DNA of 64,000 bases from Cordia subcordata (GCA_028554755.1 JAPTOF010000017.1:3410001-3474000), one strand, 5' to 3'. Positions 11,534-24,727 are shown, numbered from the stretch's first letter. The notes: generated by a model from the sequence alone, not told the origin. A program made the numbers and translations.

Positions 11534-11933
11534 GATAGAAAAAGAAGTAAAATATGATGGACAAAATATTTTAAATGTGATTCGGCCTTCGGCCTACGTC
11601 CACGGGCAGACAAGAGAATTCCATTATGATAAGAACGAATATAACACACAGAGAGAGAGCTCGGACCCAGGGGCCCTCGCCCCTTACGCTCTCCTCACCC
11701 TCAAGGTCACTCGCTCTCTATCTCACCTTACAGTTTCTCTATCTCACACTAATACAATAAGCAAAACCCTTATTTATAGAGTACAAGAAACAACCAATAT
11801 AGCAATACTATGAATATGGTAACACTACACATATAGGAAGACTAGAGATTAGACAGGATATCAAATGAGGGAAGTCTCAAACCCTAAGGCCCTATATTTC
11901 TATGGCCAATCAGAATACAGGCCAAACCTTACA
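11534..11933 (-). repeat. 3' LTR of the LARD-like element (outer edge missing)
   Basis: It aligns with 14519-14929 across landmarks such as GATTCGGCCTTCGGCC versus GGTTCGGTTTTCGGCC, CTCACACTAATACAATAAG, CACTACACATAT and AATACAGGCCAAACCTT. Confidence 0.75.
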
Positions 11934-14501
11934 AATCTCTACCTTGGACCATATTCGCTCCTCATCAACAACCTCAAATCCCTCTTGTTCAAGCTGTTAA
12001 AACTACCCCACGAAAGGCCCATTGCCATGCAGTGCCATACCTCTCAAGTGCCAAGCTACCTCCTAGAACTTACCCCGATGGTATCTCTTTGGTTTCCCAC
12101 GATCACCTCAAGATCGAACCAATATTTGTAATCCTCTGTAGCAATCTAAGGAACTCCTCTGAGTGCCTATAGTATCCTCAATAGCTAATGCTTCCATCAC
12201 TTCACCGTTTCCTTAGATTCGTGTCTGCAGTACCAACTCACGAAATCTCACTAAGACTAGGACCTCTTTGACTCATCCTCTGATCAGTTAGTATACTGCC
12301 ACATCCTTGAGACTCATCCGTCTCAATCTGTTGAGACAACTTAATTTAACTACCTCTAGCCATCTCCTAGAGCACTCTCTGATCTTCTGCAGCAAGCTTC
12401 ACCTGCTCTATGGCATTGTAGTTCAAATCAACTCCAAGATTACCAATTGCCAAGTCACAAATAGATTGCTCCACTTACTACTTCATGGAACTCCTGAGCC
12501 ACCTAACTCCACATGTTCCTCTATTCCATGATCTGCCAGCTACTGCTTCTCAATCCCTTTTGTGGTCTCACAAGTCTCTACGAAAAATCTCAGAGACTCA
12601 TTCTCTGAACAACATAGCAGAAAACCTCGTCCTTCACACATTGTTCTCTACCTCCACTTTGCCATCCTCTAAGCGAGCAGAGCAACACATCAGCAAGACA
12701 ACTACACTGAAAGTACCTCCAAAAGCTATAGATGGAGATCGTATCACCTAGTAGCACACCTCAGTCTCAAATCTTTGACTTACGACAACACCGAAAAAAT
12801 TTTGACTTTCTCCAAAAAGGTTCACGCAACTCTTCACACAAAGCTTCCAACCTATGTCCTCCATAAGACACACACCACTCTCAACTCGACACTTTGCTGG
12901 AATGCTCACTATCTTCATGAGTACATCTTGATCACCTCGAAAGTCTGCATCCACGAGTGATCACTAAAGAAAGAACCCACACGACTGCTCCACCGAACTA
13001 GACCTCAATCTGCTTGCCCAGGACACACACTCACCACATATGAGTCTGATTGTGTTCTCCACAACGCAGCACCTACTAGTTCTCGCAGTCAGTCCTTCTC
13101 TCACACGTGACCTATACTGCCACAAGAGCGTAATGTTTCATCACTTCTCCACGATGCGACACACGTGATCGTACTCATCCAAGAAGACGAACACAAACGT
13201 CCATCCATCAATCTTTGCATGTTCGCACATTCCCAATGGATGAAACAATTTTTTGGTCACTCCAAAAACACATACAACCACTTGGAACTTGGCCAAGCGG
13301 ACTGCAAAAGACTCAGCACGTCGAAAAACCTTTGGGAATACCCAATCAACTTTGGTCAACATCCGATCAAAGTCAAAACCACCGTCAAAGCCAACAATTT
13401 CCCAAAAACACGCACTTTGGAGACAAATTCTATCAAACGAAGCTCAAAGTCGAATTCTACATGCCGAAAAACATTGGGGTAGCACTTGGTCAACTCACTT
13501 TGGGTCCCAAAAAAAAGTCTCGGTCAACATAGTCAAAGTATTATGGTCAAAGGTCAAATTTAGGCTCACATTCTTGCACACATTGCACCACAAAGGATCC
13601 AAACCAGCCCTTATCAAATTTGACACTTGGTTAATGGTCCAGATCCTTGCACCCACCATAGTTCATGTAAATGGGCTTCATAGAATCAGAACCTATTAGA
13701 TCACATTATCTTGCGATCTAACGGCTTACAGAGACCAAGGCCCCAACACCATCATGCGCCACAACACGTAGGATCCCAAGACCCTTCTTCTTTAGCCAAC
13801 TTAATGCAATCAGGACCCAAAAGCTCCATCATGCGACCTACAAGTTCGACCCAGATTTTGCACGCAATCGGACCACCCAACTGCTGATTTGATCGCACCA
13901 CCACGATCCTTGGCTCGCCGCAACGACGCCGCCATGCTCCAATCACACTGCCGTACAAAGACCACCATCTACCACCACATCAACTTGCCGCAACCAAGAT
14001 CACCTCACTGGCGTCACCACTGCCAACCATACACAACGCCGACGCCACCATTAGTTTCCTTGCATCGTCGGGCTTCTAATGGTATACTTCACGCGAGCTC
14101 TAAAGCCTTTGACAGTCATCTACCATTTACGCCACCTCAAGGTTTTTCTGGCAACAGCATCTCCTGAAGATAACACCTATAGCCACATTAGGTCATACCC
14201 AAAACCGCAAATTTCATCCTCACGGCATCGACATTCGATTGGTACGAAGCACGAGCTTGATCATGGTTTTAATCGTGAGCTCAAACTCCGACAGCTTCCT
14301 TAGCAGCAATGACGTTACTTTTGGTGGAAGGATGATGATGTCACACATGACGTCAACAGCAGCCCAGCAACTCCGTTTTCTGTTCTCCAGCCAAACCTCG
14401 TCCAAGTTTTCAAATAATTTCTTTTTTCGTGCTCCAACAACGCAACAGAATATCAAAACCTGTGTGTGTTTTCACCCTACTAGTGCCCAGTCCTACAAAC
14501 C

Positions 14502-14518
14502 GGGCTCTAATACCAGTT
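14502..14518 (-). other. Primer binding site (tRNA-iMet type)
   Basis: Minus-strand AACTGGTATTAGAGCC directly after the LTR end CCCAACA matches the usual TGGTATCAGAGC with one change. Confidence 0.65.
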
Positions 14519-14929
14519 TGTTGGGAATTCAGGGTGTTTGGGATGAAGAAAAATAATATAAAAAAAGATGTAAAACATGATGAACGTAATATTTTTAACG
14601 TGGTTCGGTTTTCGGCCTATATCTATGGGACAAATAAAAGAATTCTACTATGATAAGAACCAATACAACACACGAAGAGAGAGATCGGGCCTAAGGTTCT
14701 CGCCCCTTACACTCTCCTCACCCTCACCATATAGTTTTTCTATCTCACACTAATACAATAAGAAAAGCTCTTATTTATAGAATATAAAAAATAACTAATA
14801 TAATAGTACTACAAATATAGTAACACTACACATATGATAAGACTAGAGATCAAAATATCAAATTATACAAGTTTTAAATCTTAAAATTTTATATTTTTAT
14901 GATCAATTAGAATACAGGCCAAACCTTGA
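14519..14929 (-). repeat. 5' LTR of the LARD-like element
   Basis: In plus orientation it begins TGTTGGGAATTCAGGG and contains AACGTGGTTCGG, a motif common in plant copia LTRs. A related LTR fragment starts at 46886. Confidence 0.75.
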
Positions 14930-16387
14930 AGAGTAAAACACAAAATGTATAAATTATCCTTTCATGAATAATATTACAACGTTGCTAAAATATTTAAGTT
15001 CAAGTCACCATCAAAAGTAAACGTCTCCAAGGAGTCTTTTGCTTTCTCTAAAGACCAAAGCCACCTTTTTTGTCATGCTTTTCATTGTCACCCAAGAAAA
15101 AAGAAACCAAAAAAGTATCTTTGCATTTGGAAAAACTCAAGTGCACTTCACATCAGAAACGGCGGCTAGTAGAATTTGTCAAGTCAATGTAAATGCAAGT
15201 GAAATAGGATCTCCATTGTTTTCTCTAACTTTTTCCCAGCAGACAAAGGGAAAGGGGAAAAGTTTTTAACCTCAAAGGATCATATTTGGATGAACTTGAT
15301 GTTACTAATTAAAATGTCAACTCTAAAAAATAATTTTACTTTTGGTGTTAAAGATTTCAGAACAATGGGCACAATCTTCAATGGATCTCACAAATACGTG
15401 GAGTCTACCCTATCTCACACTGACTCGATTTGGTTAATAGTGTGAAAGACTAGACTTTGCTTAGTAACGAAGTATTATTCTTGTGCAACAATGTATTAAA
15501 CTCTGCATAACTTTAAATGCCAACTTTTAAGTTATAACGTTTATAACTTGATGAAAAGAATCCAATTGCAATAAATTGACAATGCGTTAAATCTAAAAGT
15601 AAACATTAAAGACTAACTTCACATTTTGTGGAAAAGAATTCAAAGCAGTCTCTTGTTTAGTGATGAAGTATCATTCTTGTGAAACAACATAATTCAACTC
15701 TGCATATCTGAATCATACAAGAAATTTTAGTGCCAACTTTTCAAGTAAGTCTGCATATTCAACACTCCAGGACGAGAATGTTCTTAAAAAAAACGGCAGT
15801 AATACCAATAGCATAAGCATAAGCATAGGACCATAATCTGTTCCAATGGGCTTCTATAAAGTACCAAACTTACAGAGCTTGTTGACATGCAGAAACATTA
15901 TTAATCGTTACTAGCGGTGACATAAAACTAGTAGAACTGACATATAAAACTGAAAGGAAAAGAAAGCAGAATCAAATAGGCATCTTAATGAATAATTATC
16001 ACCTATTACCTCTTCAAGATTCTGTCATCGTGTTAACAAGTAGCCATAGTCAAGCATCAGTCATTAGGGAAAAAGGACGAGCTGCCAAAAAAGGCGCTGA
16101 TTCTTCCTTCTCTTTCATTTATAACAGTAATGAACAACTAAGATCCATACATAGACGTGACAATTTTGTAGGTACTTTCACAGATACCGTCCTTATTCAG
16201 GTAAAAAAATATGGCCAAGGCGGCCCAGTATACAGCAGACTGTTGGTATTCCATGCCCAAAGCACCTAGATGACCAACACAAATTTTCAGTCTCTCCCCT
16301 AACATCATAAAACAAATCTATGATCCTTTACACAAACATTTTCATCTTTCGTAAAGCAAGAAACTGAGGTTTTTGAGGAGAAAAATA
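14930..16387. other. Intergenic and probable 3' flank of the receptor kinase gene
   Basis: The part from about 16000 to 16387 is likely 3' untranslated sequence of the kinase gene, because it directly follows the stop codon. The rest holds the local direct repeat listed separately and no other recognised feature. Confidence 0.4.
15451..15745. repeat. Local direct repeat of about 80 bp
   Basis: About 15451-15530 and 15653-15745 share GAAGTATTATTCTTGTG / GAAGTATCATTCTTGTG, AACTCTGCATA and TGCCAACTTTT in the same order. The intervening sequence is unrelated. Confidence 0.6.
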
Positions 16388-19300
16388 TTAATGAAATCCA
16401 TTACAAGCTTTTTCAGTTCCAATTGCATCAAACCATGAAACAACTTGATCAATTGAGGGTCTTTGCCGCGGATCCTGGTCTATGCATCTACAAGCTATAC
16501 TAAGCACCTCCAGAAGTTGCTTTTCACAATCTTTATTCCATATTGATGCATCAATTACCTCCTCCTCCCTCTTCTCTGATTTCATCTGAAACACCCATGA
16601 TACCAAATTTCTACAACTTTTGCCCTTGCAGACTTCAACAGGTCGTCTACCAGTAAGAAGCTCAAGAAGAACAATACCAAAGCTGTAAACATCACCCCTG
16701 AAAGTCGCTGTCAGTGTCTGACTATACTCAGGAGGAATATATCCTAAAGTGCCAACCAGGTCTGTTGTCACATGGGTATCATAAGGATGGAGTAACCTTG
16801 AAAGCCCAAAATCAGCAAGATGAGCTTCAAATCTCTCATCCAAAAGAATGTTGCTTGTTTTTATGTCGCGGTGTATAATATTTGGCTCCTTATGCAAATA
16901 AGCTAACCCACGAGCTGCTCCTTGAGCAATCCTTAATCTCATCTCCCACTTGAGAAACGAACCTCCCTCAACCTTCTCATGCAGCCAATAATCCAAGCTT
17001 CCATTCTCCATATACGAATAAATTAACAGTCTGTCATTGCCACAGCGACAATAACCTTGAAGAGAAACAAGGTTTTTATGCTGAGCTCTCGAGAGGGCTT
17101 CTACTTCGGCTTGAAATTCACGTTCTATCTGTCCACAATCCCCAGATAGCCTCTTAATGGCAGCTTTTGAGCCATTAGGCAATTCTGCTCTATAAACTAG
17201 ACCAAACCCCCCACAACCAACAATATTTGACTCATTGAAATTATTTGTTGATTTTAACAGGTCTGCAACTGTAAGATCCTTGCATTCTGCAGTCTGAAAA
17301 AGCACCAACTTAGCTGGGCCAAATGCATCAGACATTCTTTGGGGTCCACTAATTTCATCATCCACGTCTTCAATTGGATGTCCAACATCTCTACGATATA
17401 TTTTAAGCAGGAGAAACGCCAAGAGCAAAGCAATCCCAACTCCAATACTGACTGTCATTCCAAGAATACTGCCTCGGCCAAACTTACTGCTGGAACCAGA
17501 TGGGATAGCTGGTGGCAAGCCCATGTGGTTTGTAGGACAAGGAGAATTAATTCTTCCACAAAGTCCAGGATTACCTTCAAAGCTTGAGTTTGGGAAGCTA
17601 AAAAACTGACCTTCAGCAGGAATTGCTCCCTGCAAGTGATTATTTGCAACACTAAACTTTGAAAGAAATGTCAGCCTACTTAGGGATGAAGGTATTGACC
17701 CGTATAGGTCATTATTTGACAAATCCAACACCTCCAGGTTCGTCATATTTGAAATGGAACTAGGGATGGTTCCAGCTATATTATTCCTGCTCAAGTCCAA
17801 CACATGCAGCTGTTTCAGTTGTCCAATTTCAGGCCAAATACTCCCATTTATTTGGTTATTGCTCAAGTATATTGATGGAGGGAAACTTGAAACCTGATTG
17901 TACTGCAACCCTGAAGCACTCTGATTTCGCTTCACAAACAATGGGATGCCAGTTGAAGAGTTAAGACTGGATAAATAATTACTCCCAAAAACAAGGCTCT
18001 TTAACTCGGTCAAACTTTTCGGGATTTCTCCAGAGAGTGAATTATTTGAGAAATCCAAGTAGAACAAATTATCCATCTTGCCAATCCAGGTAGGAATAAC
18101 ACCTTCCAAGTGGTTCCAGGACAAGTCAAGAACTTGCAATTTCCTGCAACAAGGCAACCAAATTGGAATTTGACCTTTCAGGCCACAATTACCAAGCGCA
18201 AAAATCATTAAGCTCTCAAACCCACCAACATTGTTAGGAATTTCTTCCCCATGGAAGTTTTTAGTGAGGATAAGAGTACTGAGATTTTTGCTGTGCTGAA
18301 GAACTGATAATGCTCCAGTTAGGTTTACAAGGCTGTTATTAGACAGTGACAGAAATACTAGAGATGTAAGGTTCCCATAGTTTGCAGGGATCTGCCCAGT
18401 CAACTCATTTTTGGCAAGACTCAAAATCCTTAACCCTTGGCAACTTGATAGTGACTCTGGTAGATGACCAGAGAAATGATTACTCGCAAGATCAAGAGCG
18501 CAAAGATTAGACAATGCAGTGAAATTGAGACCAATTGGACCAAGTAACGAGTTGTTTCGAAGATTAAGAATTCGTAACTTAGAGCACAGTGCTAGAGTGG
18601 GAGGCAATGGCCCTGAGAAAGAATTTGAATGTGCAACTAATACTTCTAGTTCTCTTAAATTCCCAAAAACATTAGGAAGAGAACCAGAGAACAGATTTCC
18701 ATAAAGAACTAATTTTTTAAGATTGGAAAGCTTACTGAGATTCGCGCTAAGTGGACCAGAGAGAGAGTTGGCAGAGGCTGAGAGCTGTTCCAAAGAAGAC
18801 ATTGAGTACAAAGACTCAGGAAGGTAGCCTGAAAAAGAATTGCAATCGATTCGCAATCGCTGAAGAGATTTGCTACAGTTGTTTAAGCCTCCAAGCCCTC
18901 CAGTGAAATGATTCAGTGATATATCCAGAATCCTAATCTTATCGGACATATTGCAGATTTGAGAGTTGAATCCACCTGTAAATGAATTGTTGCTTATGTT
19001 GAATGCAACAAGACTAGGGAATCCCTCAAATTCAGAAAAGTTCCCGGTGAATGAATTGCTAGAAATATTAAGTGACTGAATTGAATCCATTCCAGCAAAA
19101 GAACCAGAAACTGATCCAGATAACTTGTTATGACTCAAATCAACAATTTCCAGCATCTTCAAGTTCGAAAAGTACAGTGGCAACCCGCCTTCCAGGCGAT
19201 TGTATGAAAGGTTAAGTACCTTTAACTGATCCAAATTACCCAAAGACTCTGAAATCACACCTTTCAAGCCTTGTCCAGACACATTCAACTTGATCACTCT

Positions 19301-19546
19301 ACTTGTAGATGAACCATTGCCACCATTTTCACACACAATACCATCCCATTTACAACAATTGGCTTCATCTAACCATGCTGAAATGATGGAACCATAGGTT
19401 AGGTTGCCTGCAAATTCCTTTAATGCCAAGAAATCATTCAGATGACAAGTTTGGCTTGTGGTTTCAACACTCAAAGATAAACAGATAAAGCAGGCCAAAA
19501 TTATCGAACTCAGGAAAGTCATTGGGAAAATTTTGAGAAGCACCAT
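16388..19546 (-). CDS. PSKR2: Phytosulfokine-receptor-type LRR receptor kinase (PSKR2-like)
   Basis: An intact single-exon gene of 1052 aa, the length expected for PSKR/PSY1R kinases. I start at the ATG at 19546; the four codons before it lack an ATG. Residues 1-27 form a signal peptide ([15 protein letters not shown]). The cap CCKWDGIVC is followed by about 20 leucine-rich repeats to about 650. Between late repeats lies the island domain (about 515-555, [20 protein letters not shown]), which binds the sulfated peptide in PSKRs. A membrane span follows (about 692-713), then the kinase: Gly loop GCGGFG 777-782, Lys 798, HRD 892-894, DFG 912-914. All catalytic residues are present. The kinase is closest to PSKR2 ([14 protein letters not shown]). 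Before HRD the loop reads [11 protein letters not shown], two residues shorter than the usual form with Cys before Glu-Pro. Family role: plasma-membrane receptor promoting growth and modulating immunity. Confidence 0.93.
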   Translation of the reverse strand: MVLLKIFPMTFLSSIILACFICLSLSVETTSQTCHLNDFLALKEFAGNLTYGSIISAWLDEANCCKWDGIVCENGGNGSSTSRVIKLNVSGQGLKGVISESLGNLDQLKVLNLSYNRLEGGLPLYFSNLKMLEIVDLSHNKLSGSVSGSFAGMDSIQSLNISSNSFTGNFSEFEGFPSLVAFNISNNSFTGGFNSQICNMSDKIRILDISLNHFTGGLGGLNNCSKSLQRLRIDCNSFSGYLPESLYSMSSLEQLSASANSLSGPLSANLSKLSNLKKLVLYGNLFSGSLPNVFGNLRELEVLVAHSNSFSGPLPPTLALCSKLRILNLRNNSLLGPIGLNFTALSNLCALDLASNHFSGHLPESLSSCQGLRILSLAKNELTGQIPANYGNLTSLVFLSLSNNSLVNLTGALSVLQHSKNLSTLILTKNFHGEEIPNNVGGFESLMIFALGNCGLKGQIPIWLPCCRKLQVLDLSWNHLEGVIPTWIGKMDNLFYLDFSNNSLSGEIPKSLTELKSLVFGSNYLSSLNSSTGIPLFVKRNQSASGLQYNQVSSFPPSIYLSNNQINGSIWPEIGQLKQLHVLDLSRNNIAGTIPSSISNMTNLEVLDLSNNDLYGSIPSSLSRLTFLSKFSVANNHLQGAIPAEGQFFSFPNSSFEGNPGLCGRINSPCPTNHMGLPPAIPSGSSSKFGRGSILGMTVSIGVGIALLLAFLLLKIYRRDVGHPIEDVDDEISGPQRMSDAFGPAKLVLFQTAECKDLTVADLLKSTNNFNESNIVGCGGFGLVYRAELPNGSKAAIKRLSGDCGQIEREFQAEVEALSRAQHKNLVSLQGYCRCGNDRLLIYSYMENGSLDYWLHEKVEGGSFLKWEMRLRIAQGAARGLAYLHKEPNIIHRDIKTSNILLDERFEAHLADFGLSRLLHPYDTHVTTDLVGTLGYIPPEYSQTLTATFRGDVYSFGIVLLELLTGRRPVEVCKGKSCRNLVSWVFQMKSEKREEEVIDASIWNKDCEKQLLEVLSIACRCIDQDPRQRPSIDQVVSWFDAIGTEKACNGFH

Positions 19547-20640
19547 TGCTGAAACCAAAGGAGATTATAAGCTTACAAATCAAATCCAAGACATTACCAG
19601 GCACTTGCTCAACTTGACATGATTGCTCTTACAATACTTTCCAGAAGCAAGAAGAGCACCAAATGAAGAAACTTCTCGCACCTATCCCAAAAATCACCTG
19701 CCTTAGATATCAATAAAGAACTACATGTAACAACCACTTGCAACTGAAGCAACAAAATTTCCAACTTGGTACCAAATCCCTGTACCACAAACAAAATTCA
19801 ATCTTTATCAATAATAAACACTGCAAAATAAAGAAATTGACAAAAAAAAAAAAAAATCCAGAGCCACTTTAAAAGTACATGACAGCCAACAAAAAGGACT
19901 CAAATACTTACCACTTACAAGTGAAGCAAAAAAAAAGTTTTGCACCCCGAGATCAAAAAAAGTAAAGCCACAAATGAAGGGAAGTCATACCCACATCCCA
20001 AAAACACCTCAAAATTCTGAAAAGAAAGTCCAACAAAAACTTTCAACTGAAGGAAAGTCTTACCAGCATTTAATAAACCTGTACAATCTCAAACCTCCAT
20101 ATTGGAAAACCAATCTTTATGCTTAAATTCCATTAACAGCCATAAACGAGGAACAAATACACTTTCCTAATTCAAAACCCACAAAAAAGATTTGATTTTT
20201 CAATGCTCCAATACTTGTAAAAAGAGCAAGAAAGTCCACTTTGAACATAAGGCCTCAACAGTATGCTTTATTCTCGACCAATAAATCTTTCACTACCAAA
20301 AAAAAGAAAAAAGGAAAAAAATAATAAATGGGTACTGTTAAGAGAATTTAGTTGACAGAGAGAGCTTTTCAACAGTAAGACAAAAAAACCCATGAAAACT
20401 GCAGGCAAAGGTACAAGAAAAGGAAAGTGTTTTGTGACTCGTGGCTACTTATTATTTTTATTTTTTTCTCTCTCTCTGGAAAATCTATCCAACTACTATT
20501 ATGGACAGAAAAAGTGGTGGACTGATTTGAAATGATGGCACGGAGGGCTGACTTTTTCTGGTGGGACAGCAATTTTTTATTCTTTTCCTTGTTTTCCCTT
20601 TTCCTTTTTATAATTGTTGGAATAAGGTATTCAATTCTAG
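19547..20640 (-). promoter_or_regulatory. 5' leader and promoter region of the receptor kinase gene
   Basis: On the minus strand a TATA box (TTATAAAAAG, 20604-20613) lies about 1.06 kb upstream of the start codon. A GA-rich run (about 20460-20480) lies about 130 bp downstream of it, as in many plant leaders. The leader probably contains an intron: TTTGTTTGTGGTACAG ending near 19780 is a good acceptor. I could not place a unique donor. Confidence 0.45.
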
Positions 20641-20881
20641 ACAAATAGGGAGAGCTAAGAACTTTGAACTAGCATAGATTGCATAATTACATTTATATAA
20701 ATAATTTCATTTATAATAAAATAAAATTTTAGTATAATTTAATTCAAGTCAATTGGAGGTAGAAAAAATTTAAAAATAAGGTAAAATATATTATAAGACA
20801 AACAAAGAGTTAAAAGACCTAGTTCAGATAAAGGGCTAATTTTATTTAACTAAATTTACATGCATATACATATATACATGC

Positions 20882-20924
<43 letters not shown>

Positions 20925-21605
20925 TAGATTTATGTTTCACTTTAAATATTATATGTCTTAATTCTATGAGTTATTGTCGTTTCGAAAATGAGTAAAACTT
21001 CAATAGATGCATTATTCATCTTCTGTTATTTTTTGTTTTCTCAAATCAAACTTTTGTTTTTTTATTTTTTAATTAAATATTTTATTCAATTACTACAAAT
21101 TTTAATAAAAATATAATTAGTATAAAAAATCCTTAAAAATTGAATTTTATAAATAAATAAAATATTTATTCTTAAAAATTTAACAACAAATAAATATATT
21201 AAACGCACTGGAGTCTAATTTTCTTGCTGGTCATGGTTGCTTGCCCAAATTTGACCCACATTCATTTGCTCACATTTTGTCTTTTGCCATTTTCACGTAA
21301 GGAACTGTGGGTTTTTTTTGTTTATTGGAGGGTAGAAATTGCGTGTTGATGGCGCAGTGCAACATTAATTTTGTGGGTTCCGTCTTTTGCATGAGATGAG
21401 TCTCTTTTGTCTGCTCAAGCCCCCACGCACTTATACTGCGCGTGATTACTACATTAATTTTGTTCTGTCTTTGTTTTTTCTTTTGAAAACAATTTTTTAA
21501 AACACAATTCAAAAATAATTTTTGAGAATAAAAGTCCTTAAAAACTCGTTTACAAATTTTAAGATAGAATAGATGTAAGGTGGAGAGAAACTTAAAAAAA
21601 AAGTG
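20641..21605. other. AT-rich intergenic with a (TA)n microsatellite
   Basis: A TA dinucleotide run lies at about 20887-20919, preceded by ACATGCATATACATATA repeats. Nothing else is recognised. Confidence 0.6.
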
Positions 21606-22553
21606 TTTGTTATGAGGGGTGGAAATTCGGATTTGGCATCCGAATCCGAACCCGAACCTGATCGGATGCAAAAAAGCAAAAATTTCTGATTTGGATTATC
21701 CGAATTCGATATTCGAAAAAAATAATCAGATATCGAGTAGTTTTTTCCTACCCGAATCTGATCAGAAAAACCCAAAAAAATACGCACACACTATTCCATT
21801 GTAAATCATTCACCATAATATTCTAATATAACATATATATAAACACACATTTTATATAATGTATTAATATTAAAACGTACAATTAAAAAAAGATTAAAAA
21901 AAAGGTATTCTTCAAAAGTAATGAGAAGCTAAATAACATAATTAAGCTATTTGTAAATAAGTTAGACAACTAAATTGAGTAATATAATTAGAATTAACAA
22001 AATGTAACATTAATTTAGCATAAATATTTGTTATGTTTAAGTTAGATACATGTGAAAATATATTTGTATAGTTAATATTTATTAATTTTTCTTTTTTGTT
22101 TAGTTCATAGTTATGATGAAAATGTCATTATATTTTAAAAAGAGTTGATTTGTCTATCGTCATTTTGAACAATCTCTTTTCTTTTATTGGAGTCGATGCT
22201 TAGTTTATTGTATACCCAACATCTCCTTTGTTTATTGGAGTCGATGCTTAGTTTTGAGCATCGTGCTATTTGCATACATGGATGTAATTAGTTTGATTAT
22301 CAATGAATGTATTTGCTAACTTACCGCAAAAAAAAATAGTAAACAAATTTTTATTTTTAGCTTCATAGAAATGTCGGGTATTCGAATATGCGAATCCGAA
22401 AAACTCGGCATCCGAAAAATCGGATATCCGCCCGGATAGTTACTATTTAACTACCCGATCGGATATTTTTTTTCCATCCGAAACCCCGAAAACCCGAACC
22501 TGAAAAACCTGATTATCCGAAAATCCGATCTGATTTCCACCCCTATTTGTTAT
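21606..22553. mobile_element. Non-autonomous hAT element with an 8-bp target duplication
   Basis: TTTGTTAT occurs at 21606-21613 and 22546-22553 and flanks a 932-bp element (21614-22545). The ends are GAGGGGTGGAAATTCGG and, on the other strand, TAGGGGTGGAAATCAGATC. Near both ends are many ATCCGAA / TTCGGAT and ACCCGAA motifs, likely sub-terminal transposase sites. An 8-bp duplication with AGGGGTGG ends is typical of hAT. The interior is AT-rich and non-coding, with a short direct repeat (TTTATTGGAGTCGATGCTTAG at about 22183 and 22229). A decayed relative may lie at 42340-43160. Confidence 0.88.
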
Positions 22554-22639
22554 TACAAAGGTATCTTAATTGTAAATTTGCTTTTAACGAAATAGATTCC
22601 TTTTCATTTTTGTGGAGTCTTTTAGAATAAGATCGATGT

Positions 22640-22810
22640 TGAAAAAATATATTTTTGTTGTTCCTTGTTTTCTATTTTTAAAACAACTATTCTGAAAATT
22701 ATTTTCTAAAATCTAAAAACAAAAACAACCTGCCAAACAAATTCTTTTGGCTTTTTTTTTTGTTTTTAAAAACTAAAAATTATTTTTGAAAACAGAAAAC
22801 AAACAGGCCT
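22640..22810. mobile_element. Possible fold-back MITE
   Basis: The right end reads GAAAACAGAAAACAAACAGGCC, and the left half has matching inverted sequence (CTTGTTTTCTATTTTTAAAA). The left terminus is not clear. Confidence 0.35.
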
Positions 22811-24108
22811 TTACCTTTTGCATTGGTTTTTAATTTTTTTTTCCTTTTTTAAGTACCTCAAAGTTAAACTGAAACCTCATTAAAATTTATTTCCTCTTTC
22901 TTCCCTTTTACTACGCTTCTTTCTCAAAAATACACAACTCACCACACTGTTCTCACTCTCTCTCTCTCTCTCCTATGGTGTGTATAAAATCATAAAAATC
23001 ATTTCGTTTCAATCAAGTCTTACCTTGTAGTGTTCAACTAATTATAGTTAAAATTTTAAAAATCATAGCAACCTGTTTTGGTTTACGGCTTAGAAAAGTT
23101 AATTATGTTAAACAGTCGATTAGTTTCAAATGAGACCAACTAGTTTTCTCTGATTTACGTCCAAAACCAAACCAGACCTTGCTTACTCATAATTTATGTA
23201 TATATTAGCTAATCTTGTTATATGAATGATAAATAGAAGTCGATCTATTGGTTAAGGTTTTTTTCTTGAAGTTACTGGATAAATTTTTACTTTATATTTC
23301 CTAAATCTTTTGATGAAATTTAAATTTTTTTACAAAAATCAAAACAAAACCAAACTAAACGAAATTAATTCTAGAGATGTTGGTTTGGTTTGGTAAAGAT
23401 GCTGTTTTGGTTTGATTATTTTCTGTAGCTAGAAACCGACTGGTTATTTTTTAATAAAAATTAACTAGTTTAGTCTGGAATGAAATAGGCCCAAAATTAA
23501 ACCAAACCAAATTATGTCCACTCTTACGCCATTTTTGTAAGACATTATTTGATGTTTTGTGTACGCAGTGCGTTATCAATGTGTGGCTCGAAGCGTAACT
23601 ACGGTGATGTGTGCATGTGTCAACAGACTTATTCTCTCTCACCCAGTTAAGGTAGTACGCACAATGGGGCAAGGTAGAACTAGAGTTTACTAACCCTTAC
23701 TTCGTACCTAATTAAAAAACTCCTACCTTTACCCCTATCTTATATCTTATACTGGGATAAACTCCACACTATCCCTTTATATTGGACGAAAAAAAAAAAA
23801 ACTCTCGTCTTGCCCTTATGAGACACTGGTCAACAAAACCAACAAAGTGAAGCAACGAGGTAAAATTGAACTCAACCCCTTATTTGTTAAAACTCCTAAT
23901 AACACATAAGTAAATCCTAACGCAAAAACATTACAAAGCGTTGTTAAGGAGTTTTGAACTTCGGTTTCAAAGTGACATAAGAAATTTTAACTACTAAATT
24001 AGAAAATTTTTATTAATATATTACTTATAATAAAAGTATAAAACCATATAACTAGATAAAGAAACACACATATACCAGGGTAGAGGTAGGGCGAGATTGA
24101 TAAACCCT
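22811..24108. other. Intergenic with a short (TC)n run
   Basis: A TC dinucleotide run lies at 22956-22972. Inverted TTGGTTTGG / CCAAACCAA stretches (about 23375-23515) may mark a decayed element, but I cannot define its ends. No genes are seen. Confidence 0.4.
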
Positions 24109-24624
24109 ATCCCAATTAGAGCTGGCAAAACAGGTTAAGACCTGCAGTTCAACCCGCCTCACCTATAACAGAAAAAGAGATTAGGGTTGAGGTTTATTGA
24201 CCTGCCAAACAAATGGGTCAACTCAATCCAACCCACCAAATGGGTGGGTTGTGTTTGTCAACCAGCAAGTGGCCCGCTTAACCTGCCTTTATTTTTTTAA
24301 AAAAAATCATATAATTACTCATGTAATTTTTTTTTTGTGATTGGTTATATGGTGTAATGTTATGATTTAAAAGTTTACATATTTGATTTCATTATTATTT
24401 TGTTAAAAGATGCATATTTTTAATTTTTTATTTTGAAAATATGGACGGTAAACCCACTTAACCCGCCAACCTATGAATCGACCCGCCAATCCACCAAGGG
24501 TCGGTGTGGGTTAGCACTTTTCCAACCACAAAAAATAACCCGACCCAATCCGCCATCCCATCTAACCTACAATTAATAGGTCGGGTCAACCTGACCTAAC
24601 CCATTTGCCAGCTCTAATCCCTAC
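24109..24624. mobile_element. hAT-like MITE with TAGAGCTGGCAAA ends
   Basis: The 500-bp element (24117-24616) has ends TAGAGCTGGCAAAACAGG and, on the other strand, TAGAGCTGGCAAATGGG. The flanking 8-mers ATCCCAAT and ATCCCTAC agree at six of eight positions, consistent with an aged hAT duplication. Sub-terminal ACCCGCC / GGCGGGT-type motifs (AACCCGCC, CCCACTTAACCCGCC) repeat near both ends. A reverse-oriented relative lies at 25835-26392. Confidence 0.75.
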
Positions 24625-24727
24625 CTACCCCTTCCGAGATAGGCTTCTTTGCCAAACACCCCACTCCTATTCTCGCGGTACTTCTAAGGAGCAAGGCTAG
24701 ATGGAATAACATTGATCCCAAGTTTAA

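Larger units (their letters stand above)
11534..14929 (-). mobile_element. Non-autonomous LTR element (LARD-like), minus strand
   Basis: Two direct repeats of about 400 bp (11534-11933 and 14519-14929) flank 2.6 kb of relatively C-rich sequence with no gag or pol homology that I can see in either orientation. On the minus strand the right-hand repeat ends CCCAACA and is followed by AACTGGTATTAGAGCC, a tRNA-iMet-type primer site, so the element reads right to left. Large non-coding LTR elements (LARDs) depend on proteins from other elements. The left repeat lacks about 35 bp at its outer edge, where it abuts the copia fragment, so the target duplication cannot be tested. Confidence 0.7.

Noticed and set aside
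13141..14653. Several overlapping frames of 70-150 codons on both strands inside the LARD-like element
   Set aside because: They overlap each other in different frames, show no domain, and lie in C-rich sequence with few stop codons. I take them as chance.
19547..19558. Extending the receptor kinase start four codons upstream
   Set aside because: The upstream codon is TTG, not ATG. The ATG at 19546 directly precedes a normal signal peptide.
20369..20644. Minus-strand frame of 91 codons upstream of the receptor kinase
   Set aside because: It starts upstream of the likely TATA box, is Lys/Ser-rich low-complexity sequence, and has no recognised domain.
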